A stretch of DNA of 61,774 nt from Acidobacteriota bacterium (GTDB taxonomy: Bacteria > Acidobacteriota > Vicinamibacteria > Marinacidobacterales > Marinacidobacteraceae), in contig JAJEAO010000089.1 of the NCBI GenBank assembly GCA_022822745.1, positions 1 through 61,774 on the forward strand, written 5' to 3'. Positions within the stretch are counted from its first letter, which is position 1. Every line of letters starts with the position of its first letter. Of this stretch, positions 27,448 to 34,039 are shown piece by piece. Both the position numbers and the translations under genes were made by a program. The notes under the pieces are model-generated. The model did no database searches. It worked only from the letters and a program-made list of their open reading frames with translations, and had not been told where the DNA came from.

Positions 27448-30400
27448 ATGACCGCCCGGTGGGAGGGGCGGGGCGGACCCCTGGGGCGGCACATCGCCAG
27501 ACAGCGCAGGCGAACTCTGGCCGCATACAGCAAACAGCCCCGCCTCGTCCTCGAACATGCCAACACCGAGACCGACACGACAACCGGCGGCTACGCGCAT
27601 CGCCAGATCTACGAGCTGATCCAGAACAGCGCTGATGCGCTGGCGCCACCGGATGGCGCTGCGGTATCCGGGGCCGAGACATCACCTTCCGAGGGACGGA
27701 TTCTGGTCCGGCTGACGGATGACGCGCTCTACTGCGCCGACAACGGAGCGCCCATCGGTACCGAGGGCGTCGATGCCCTTCTCTTCGCCCGGCTGTCACC
27801 GAAGCGGGGGACGAACCAGATCGGGACATTCGGGCTGGGATTCAAGTCGGTTCTCCGCGTCACCGATTCCCCCGCCTTCTTCAGCCGGTCCGGCTCGTTT
27901 CGGTTCGACCGCGACTGGGCGCGCGAGCGGATCCGCCGGGCCGCCCCCGGCGCACAGCGCTACCCGGTGCTCCGGCTCGCCGAGGGCGTCGGGCCGATCT
28001 CGCATCAGAGGAGGGATCCGGTCCTGCGCGAGATCATGCGCTGGGCCACGAACATCGTTCGGTTACGGCTCAAGTCAGGTGTCGCGGAAGGACTCTTCGA
28101 ACAGCTCCTGGGCTTTCCGCGGGAGTTCCTCCTCTTCGTGGACCACGTGCACACGCTGGAACTCGAAGCCCCTCCGGACCTCACCCGACGGTTGACCCTC
28201 GAATCCGAAGGAGAGATCCACACGCTGACGGAGGCCGAGGCTGCGACCCGCTGGCTGCGCTTTCGCAGTTCCCACGAATTGTCAGCTCGCGCGTGGGCCG
28301 ACCGGCGAGCGGATGATGACCGGACACAGGTCACTGTGACGTGGGCGGCCCCTCTGGACCGGTGGAGTCAGCCCGGCCGCTTCTGGGCCTACTTCCCCAC
28401 GGCGACCGCCAGCCTGGTCCAGGGCATCCTGAACGCTCCCTGGAAGACGAACGAGGAGCGCCAGAACCTCCTCGACGGCGCCTACAACGACGATCTGATC
28501 CGGGGGGCTGCCCAGCTCGTCGCGCGGTCCTGTCGCCGTCTGAGTTCCGCCGACGACCCGGCTCGGCATCTGGATGTGCTGCCCCGGCGCCACGAGCCGG
28601 GCGACTCTCCGCACGCCGACCGGCTCCGGATCTCCCTGTTCCGGGCGCTCCACGGACGGGCGATCCTGCCCAACCAGTCGGGGCGCCTGCGGCGGCGTGA
28701 ACGTCTCGGCTATCCGCCCCTGGACTTCGCAAACCGGGTGCGCCCCTACCGGGCAGCGCTCGAGCGCTGGGGCGCGACACCGGGGCGCCCCGTCACCTGG
28801 CTCCATCACAGCGCCCTGAAGGGGAATCGCGCCTCGGTGGTGGACCGGCTGTTTCACCCGGACGGGAACCCGCCGGGGCGCCAACGGGCCGCGCCGTGGT
28901 GCTTCGTCGGAGCGTGGCTGGAGGCCCTTGTCTCGAAGCGTCCTCCCCGCGAGGCGCCCGAGGCCTCGGTCCACGCGCTGTTGACGTTTGCGGCGCTTCC
29001 GGCGGGCCGGACTGCCGACGCGGCGCGACACGGAAGGATCCTCCTCACCGCGGCGCACCGGTTCTCGCGCCTGGATCCGGAGGAGCTGTTCCTGCCGCAT
29101 CCTGATGGTGGGCGCCCGGAACACATCGCGGACGAGGCGCTCGTCCATCCGGATGTAGCCAGCGACGCTGACGCGCTGAAGACGCTGCGGGCTCTCGGCT
29201 TCCGTCCACCATCGGCAGACGCGAGCTTTCGCAGGATCGCTGGAGAGCTGTTCGGCTCGCGCCCCCAACCCTCCGCTCGGTTTCTCGGCAACTTCTGGAG
29301 CATCGCGGGGCATGTGGAAGCGCAGACCGCCGAACGTGTCCTGCGGGAAGCCTGTGCGGCGGGACACATCTCGAACAACGCCGAACCGGTGTCGCTCTCG
29401 AGCGGCATTCGGGTGCGGACGATCGCGGGTCCGTGGCGCCCCCTCCATTCCGTTCTGCTCCCGGGATCCGTCGTCTCTGGTCATGGCGCGAAAGACCACT
29501 TGCGGTCTCCGGCAGCCACGATCGACACGCGGTTTCACGTGCGGCACCTGCCGCTGCTCGAGCGAATCGGCGCCACTTCGGCGCCGCAGGCATCGGTCGA
29601 GGTGGCCGCCGAGCCATGGCACATCGCGTTCCGAAATCACTGCCGTCAGGAGTTTCGGGAGCGCATTCGCCAGAACCCGCGGGAGGACTACATCAACTTC
29701 ACGCGGTCGTGTGGTCCGGGACCCGTAGAAGTTCTCGCCCGACTGTCGCGGGCGAGCGCCGCTCGCTACACCGACCGACTCCTCGCCCTGGACGGCATCT
29801 ACGAGCCGTGGGAGATGCGGCATAGCGCGCCGAAGTACGCCCCGCAAGAGTTCCCATCTCCCTATCTGAAGATCCTGCGAATGCACGGAAGGATCCGAAC
29901 CGCGACCGGGGAGATCGTCCGCTTCAGGGATGCTCTGGGGCGAGAACCGAAGAATCGCGAGGCGCTGCGCTTCCTGCTCACGCATCGGAATGCGAGTCGG
30001 ATTCGAGCTGCGTTCGATCTTCATCGGCCCATCCCGGAGACACACGACCAGAGCGATCCGATCCCGATCACGGACATCTGGCCGGGCATCCGGCGATACC
30101 TGGATGAGGGCGAGAGGCGCTTCCAGGTCGTGTACTGCGGCCGCATCCTGTTGCTCGGAGCCGAGGTCGAGGTGGCCTGTCGGCGGCCGTTTCTCTACGT
30201 GTCCCGAGACATCGGCGACGAGGAACGCGAACTCCATCTGATCAGCCGGGAGGGAGAGCTGGGGCTATCCGCAACACAGATCCGAATCGTCATCGGATAC
30301 CGACGGAGAAAGGAAATCGAGGAGGCCCGGAAAGCAGTTCGCCAGCGCCGGAGCGATTCCCGACGCCTGTTGGAGGCGGTTGGAGCAAATGAGCTCCGAC

Positions 30401-31935
30401 AGCACCTGCCTCCATCGCTTCTCGACTACCTGGAGCAGACCCGAGGAGGACTCAGCGGCATCCAGATCGCGCAGGCGGCGATCGCAACATGGCACACGGA
30501 TGTCCTCAGGAGACACCGCTCGGCGCTCCGAAGATTCGACCCGCCAACCCGCTGGGCAGGCTCCGCCCGAGCCGTGGAGTTCGTGAAGTCGCTGGGTTTC
30601 CCGGAGACCTGGGCCGGGCAGAGAACGCGGAGAAGCGACCCGTTCGTCGAAGTCGAGGGGCGCGTGCGACTGCCTCCGCTGCACGACTATCAGGAGACGA
30701 TCGCAGGCAGGATCCGGCAGATGCTCCGAGGGGAAGGCGGCCCGGATGCGCGCCGCGGCATGGTCAGCCTCCCCACCGGGTCGGGGAAGACGAGAGTGGC
30801 CGTTCAGGCGATCGTCGAGGCCATGCGGGATGACGGTTTCTCCGGAGGCGTCCTGTGGGTGGCGGACCGGGGTGAGCTCTGCGAGCAGGCCGTGGAATCG
30901 TGGCGACAGGTCTGGTCCGCGATCGGTCCTCGCGGGGCGACACTCCGCATCTCGCGTATGTGGCAGGGCCAGGCAGCACCGCGGCCGCTCACCGAACTGC
31001 ACGTCGTCGTCGCCACGATCCAGACGCTCCACGCCAAGACAAGAGATCACCAGAAGGAGTACCGGTTCCTGGCAGATTTCTCGCTCGTGGTGTTCGACGA
31101 AGCGCACCGTTCCATCGCCCGCACATACACCGCGGCACTCGGAGAAATCGGGTTGACCCGGTACAAGCGGCGGAACGAACCCTTCCTCATCGGACTGACG
31201 GCGACGCCCTACCGCGGGCACGACGCGGCGGAGACCGCGCGCCTCGTCGCACGGTACGGGCGCAATCGGCTCGATGCCGGAGCCTTTCCGACCGACGATC
31301 CCCAGGAGGTCATCCAGACGCTCCAGAGGAAGCAGATCCTTGCCGAGGTCCATCACGAGACCATCGAAGGCGTCACTCTCACGCCGGCAACGGTCGGTCG
31401 TGAGCGATGGGAGTCCATCTCCGACGCGCTGGAACGCGGGCGCAAGCTGCCATGGCTTCCGTCCCGTGTGGAACGCGAGGTGGGCAGCAGCTACCAGCGC
31501 ACCAGGAATATCCTCCGGGCCTGCGCCCGACCGGTCAGGCGAAAGTGGCCGACGATCATCTTCGCTACCTCCGTGGAGCACGCGTGCACGCTGGCGGCGC
31601 TCCTCTCCCGACGTGGGGTCCGGGCTCGGGCCGTCAGCGGCGACACGAGTGCCGAGGCGCGGCGACGGATCGTCGAGGATTTCCGTGCGGGGAAGCTCCG
31701 AGTTCTCGTGAACTACGGCATCTTCCGGGAGGGGTTCGACGCCCCCGGCACCCGCGTCATTATCGTCGCGCGACCCGTGTACAGCCCGAACCTCTACTTC
31801 CAGATGATCGGTCGAGGGCTCCGTGGACCGAAGAACGGCGGCAACGAGCGCTGCCTTGTCATCAACGTCCGCGACAACATCGAGAACTACGATCGGGCGC
31901 TTGCGTTCTCCGAGCTGGACTGGCTCTGGTCCTGA
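27448..31935 (+). CDS. GHKL (sacsin/Hsp90-like) ATPase fused to an SF2 helicase
   Basis: 1495 aa with a strong Shine-Dalgarno (GGAGGAGG, 27434-27441). The N-terminal 300 residues are a GHKL ATPase: HRQIYELIQNSADAL (N box), YCADNGAPI (G1), IGTFGLGFKSVLRVTD (G2). A middle of about 700 residues has no recognised domain. The C-terminus is an SF2 helicase: SLPTGSGKTRVAVQA near 1107, VVFDEAHRS near 1214, GLTATPYRG near 1249 and QMIGRGLRGPKNGG near 1450. No nuclease motif is visible. GHKL-helicase fusions occur in defence islands; this is probably the main engine of the last three-gene unit. Confidence 0.82.
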   Translation: MTARWEGRGGPLGRHIARQRRRTLAAYSKQPRLVLEHANTETDTTTGGYAHRQIYELIQNSADALAPPDGAAVSGAETSPSEGRILVRLTDDALYCADNGAPIGTEGVDALLFARLSPKRGTNQIGTFGLGFKSVLRVTDSPAFFSRSGSFRFDRDWARERIRRAAPGAQRYPVLRLAEGVGPISHQRRDPVLREIMRWATNIVRLRLKSGVAEGLFEQLLGFPREFLLFVDHVHTLELEAPPDLTRRLTLESEGEIHTLTEAEAATRWLRFRSSHELSARAWADRRADDDRTQVTVTWAAPLDRWSQPGRFWAYFPTATASLVQGILNAPWKTNEERQNLLDGAYNDDLIRGAAQLVARSCRRLSSADDPARHLDVLPRRHEPGDSPHADRLRISLFRALHGRAILPNQSGRLRRRERLGYPPLDFANRVRPYRAALERWGATPGRPVTWLHHSALKGNRASVVDRLFHPDGNPPGRQRAAPWCFVGAWLEALVSKRPPREAPEASVHALLTFAALPAGRTADAARHGRILLTAAHRFSRLDPEELFLPHPDGGRPEHIADEALVHPDVASDADALKTLRALGFRPPSADASFRRIAGELFGSRPQPSARFLGNFWSIAGHVEAQTAERVLREACAAGHISNNAEPVSLSSGIRVRTIAGPWRPLHSVLLPGSVVSGHGAKDHLRSPAATIDTRFHVRHLPLLERIGATSAPQASVEVAAEPWHIAFRNHCRQEFRERIRQNPREDYINFTRSCGPGPVEVLARLSRASAARYTDRLLALDGIYEPWEMRHSAPKYAPQEFPSPYLKILRMHGRIRTATGEIVRFRDALGREPKNREALRFLLTHRNASRIRAAFDLHRPIPETHDQSDPIPITDIWPGIRRYLDEGERRFQVVYCGRILLLGAEVEVACRRPFLYVSRDIGDEERELHLISREGELGLSATQIRIVIGYRRRKEIEEARKAVRQRRSDSRRLLEAVGANELRQHLPPSLLDYLEQTRGGLSGIQIAQAAIATWHTDVLRRHRSALRRFDPPTRWAGSARAVEFVKSLGFPETWAGQRTRRSDPFVEVEGRVRLPPLHDYQETIAGRIRQMLRGEGGPDARRGMVSLPTGSGKTRVAVQAIVEAMRDDGFSGGVLWVADRGELCEQAVESWRQVWSAIGPRGATLRISRMWQGQAAPRPLTELHVVVATIQTLHAKTRDHQKEYRFLADFSLVVFDEAHRSIARTYTAALGEIGLTRYKRRNEPFLIGLTATPYRGHDAAETARLVARYGRNRLDAGAFPTDDPQEVIQTLQRKQILAEVHHETIEGVTLTPATVGRERWESISDALERGRKLPWLPSRVEREVGSSYQRTRNILRACARPVRRKWPTIIFATSVEHACTLAALLSRRGVRARAVSGDTSAEARRRIVEDFRAGKLRVLVNYGIFREGFDAPGTRVIIVARPVYSPNLYFQMIGRGLRGPKNGGNERCLVINVRDNIENYDRALAFSELDWLWS

Positions 31936-31997
31936 CTCCCGAAGCGCCTCCCGGCGGCCACACATCCTTGTCCCGCTTGCGGGCCCGGGAACGGGGC

Positions 31998-32003
31998 TAC
32001 GAT
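31998..32003 (+). promoter_or_regulatory. -10 element TACGAT, leaderless start
   Basis: TACGAT is followed by exactly 6 bases and then the ATG at 32010 of the Cache lipoprotein. A TTGCGG stands 15 bases upstream (31977-31982) as a possible -35 box, inside a CCCGCTTGCGGG near-palindrome. Confidence 0.4.
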
Positions 32004-32009
32004 GGCCCC

Positions 32010-32723
32010 ATGATGCTCAATGCAGATCGGCCGCATCGCATCGTCAGGCGGATCATCACGGGGATTGTGCTGGCGCTCATCGCTCTGGGCGTGGCCGGGT
32101 GTGAGGACGATGCCACGATGCCGGCAACCGCGCCTGCCCCGGCTCCCGCGCCTGCCCCGGAACCGGAACCGGTGGCGCCGGCGATCCGGGCTCAGGATGT
32201 CGTGGACCGGGACTCGCTGAAGGCCTTCGTGGAGGCGGCCATCGAAGCCGTCCCTTCCGAGCTGACGGATCCGCTGGACGCCTACGTCTTCTTCGACACG
32301 ACGTTCCGGCCGGAGGGCGCTTGGCGATACGGAGCGGTCTATCTGTTCGTGGCCACGCCGGACGGCTTCGCGTTCTTCCACGCCACTCGCCCCGAGCTGG
32401 AAGGGGAGGATCTCTCCGACCTCGAGGACGCCAACGGCGTGCGGATCACGCAGGAGTACCTCGAGAAGGCCGCCGCCGGGGGCGGATTCGTGGAATTCCT
32501 GTGGGACGACATCACGATCGAGGGCGACGAGGAGGTCGGCTCACCCAAGGTGGCGTATGTGGCTCCGCTGGTGCTGGCGGGCGCGGAACTGATCATCGGG
32601 TCCGGATTTCATCCTCCCGTGACATCGGCCGAGGTCCGAAGCCGCAGAACGCCGCGTTCCTTCGGGGGGCGGGCGGCGGATGTCCTCGCCCCGGCCAGCG
32701 CCGATTCGGCGGCGAGGCGATGA
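32010..32723 (+). CDS. Cache-domain lipoprotein
   Basis: 237 aa. The lipobox LGVAGC follows a basic, hydrophobic leader (RRIITGIVLALIALGVAGC), so the protein is lipid-anchored. An Ala-Pro/Glu-Pro linker follows. The body (FVEFLWDDITIEGDEEVGSP, KVAYVAPLVLAGAELIIGSG) is the single Cache (dCache_2-like) small-molecule-sensing fold usually seen in chemoreceptors and sensor kinases. Here it has no signalling domain of its own. The stop overlaps the start of the next gene (ATGA), which encodes a membrane coiled-coil protein. Confidence 0.75.
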   Translation: MMLNADRPHRIVRRIITGIVLALIALGVAGCEDDATMPATAPAPAPAPAPEPEPVAPAIRAQDVVDRDSLKAFVEAAIEAVPSELTDPLDAYVFFDTTFRPEGAWRYGAVYLFVATPDGFAFFHATRPELEGEDLSDLEDANGVRITQEYLEKAAAGGGFVEFLWDDITIEGDEEVGSPKVAYVAPLVLAGAELIIGSGFHPPVTSAEVRSRRTPRSFGGRAADVLAPASADSAARR

Positions 32724-33130
32724 CCCTCGGATCGGGCCTCGACATCAAGCCGGCCACGCCACCGGGCGGCTCGCCGCGGCGTCGGCCGAACGGTCATCCG
32801 ACTGCGAGGGGCGACCTCTTTCGGGCGCTCGTGGACGCCGGAGCCGAGGCCATGGTCGCCTATACTGCGGAGAGAGGCACTGAAGCCATGGTCCTGGACA
32901 TCGTCGTCGCGCAGATCCAGCCGGTTCTCGTGGAGGTTCAGCGCCTCCGCTCGGACACGAACGCCCGGTTCGATGCCATGGACTCCCGGATGGACAAGCT
33001 CGCCGAGGACGGCGCCAAGCGCGACCGTCAGTTGGAGGCGCTCATGGCCCAGATGCGGCTGCTCCTCGCCGGATTCGGTGTCCTCGTCACCGTCCTGATC
33101 GTCGGCTTCGGTTTCCTGCTCGCCAACTGA
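32720..33130 (+). CDS. Coiled-coil protein with a C-terminal membrane anchor
   Basis: 136 aa from the ATG at 32720; a shorter 80-aa form could start at 32889 (MVLDIVVAQIQPVLVEVQRL). A heptad-like stretch (LRSDTNARFDAMDSRMDKLA) leads into one C-terminal transmembrane helix (LLLAGFGVLVTVLIVGFGFL). The first 55 residues look unconserved, which favours the shorter start, but the ATGA overlap with the Cache gene favours 32720. Function unknown; it might relay the Cache lipoprotein signal. Confidence 0.55.
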   Translation: MTLGSGLDIKPATPPGGSPRRRPNGHPTARGDLFRALVDAGAEAMVAYTAERGTEAMVLDIVVAQIQPVLVEVQRLRSDTNARFDAMDSRMDKLAEDGAKRDRQLEALMAQMRLLLAGFGVLVTVLIVGFGFLLAN

Positions 33131-33209
33131 CGCGCCGCGCTCGCCGGACGGCCGCCTCGGCGCACGCCGGGCGAGCGACGGGACTCTCTTGCGGTGGAGA
33201 CGCCGTCCG

Positions 33210-33554
33210 TCAGTTCCCTCGACGGTCGCAGCCAGGACCGCCACCCGCGATGAGGACCGCGTAGCAGCGTTCGATCTCGGCGTGGAAGGGGGCCGGAAGC
33301 CTCGCCCAGTCGCGGGCTTCTACGAAGAACGGAATCGTCGAATCGCGAAAGGCCTCCCGGGCCCGGCGAAGCGACGCTGGATCCAGCGGGCGGAGACCCG
33401 GGCTCCGGAGCGTAAGGTCGAGGTCGTTTCCGGCGTGGCTTCTGCCGTTGACGCGACTGCCGTACGCCCACACCTCGACGCCAGGGAAGTGTTCGGTCAG
33501 GATCTGGACGATCTTCGCCCGGTGGCGGGGCAGGAGCGCGATCGGCTCATCCAT
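33210..33554 (-). CDS. MNT-type minimal nucleotidyltransferase
   Basis: 114 aa. The motif WAYGSRVNGRSHAGNDLDL has the G-S-x9-D-x-D pattern of minimal nucleotidyltransferases. In HEPN/MNT modules this protein acts as the antitoxin by adenylylating or AMPylating the HEPN RNase. It follows the HEPN gene with an 8-base overlap. The gene sits just right of the defence island, on the opposite strand. Confidence 0.83.
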   Translation of the reverse strand: MDEPIALLPRHRAKIVQILTEHFPGVEVWAYGSRVNGRSHAGNDLDLTLRSPGLRPLDPASLRRAREAFRDSTIPFFVEARDWARLPAPFHAEIERCYAVLIAGGGPGCDRRGN

Positions 33555-34002
33555 TCCGGCTTTCCACCGCGCTGCGCAGGGCTCGGGCGTCCTCGGCGAA
33601 CCGCGGGAGGATGCTGAGGATCGTGTCGGGGTACTTCTCCCGGTAATCGTGAGCCGAGTCGTTCCGAAGATCGCGGTACTTCAGCCACCGCTCGCAGACA
33701 TCACCCTCGATCAGCGTGAAGAGCGCGGCCACGCGGAACACATCCTTGAACACCAGCTCGTCCACCTCGCGGTTCGAGGCGAACCAGTCCCGGAGTCGCA
33801 TCCGCAACAGCTTGCCCGAAATCTCGAGGATCAGCTCGAACTGCCTGACCGCCGCCGAGCGATAGATCCGGCAGGCCATGTCGCCCGGATGATGGTCGGC
33901 GAGGCCGCGCAGCGCCGCCTCGAGCTCCTCGATGCACCCGTCGAGATGCGACGCCGACAGCCGCACCCGTCCGGTGGGTGGTTCGGGGCGGAGTGAGGTC
34001 AC
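33547..34002 (-). CDS. HEPN-family nucleotidyltransferase-substrate-binding protein (toxin)
   Basis: 151 aa from the GTG at 34002; longer in-frame starts exist but give a poorly conserved N-terminus. RAAVRQFELILEISG-like helices, MRLRDWFASN and VFRVAALFTLIE match the HI0074/TIGR01987 group. The RNase-type motif R-x4-H is present as RNDSAHDY near 120. Partner of the MNT gene just downstream. A palindrome lies 5 bases before the start and could be the autoregulatory site. Confidence 0.78.
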   Translation of the reverse strand: MTSLRPEPPTGRVRLSASHLDGCIEELEAALRGLADHHPGDMACRIYRSAAVRQFELILEISGKLLRMRLRDWFASNREVDELVFKDVFRVAALFTLIEGDVCERWLKYRDLRNDSAHDYREKYPDTILSILPRFAEDARALRSAVESRNG

Positions 34003-34007
34003 GCCGG

Positions 34008-34024
34008 GACGAATCCGATTCGTC
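34008..34024. promoter_or_regulatory. Perfect 8-bp-arm palindrome upstream of the HEPN/MNT pair
   Basis: GACGAATC-C-GATTCGTC, 17 bases, stands immediately before the HEPN GTG. Short perfect palindromes at this position in toxin-antitoxin operons are usually operators. It also lies in the 37-base gap to the stop of the BNR gene. Confidence 0.5.
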
Positions 34025-34039
34025 GCGGCAGGGGGCGCA

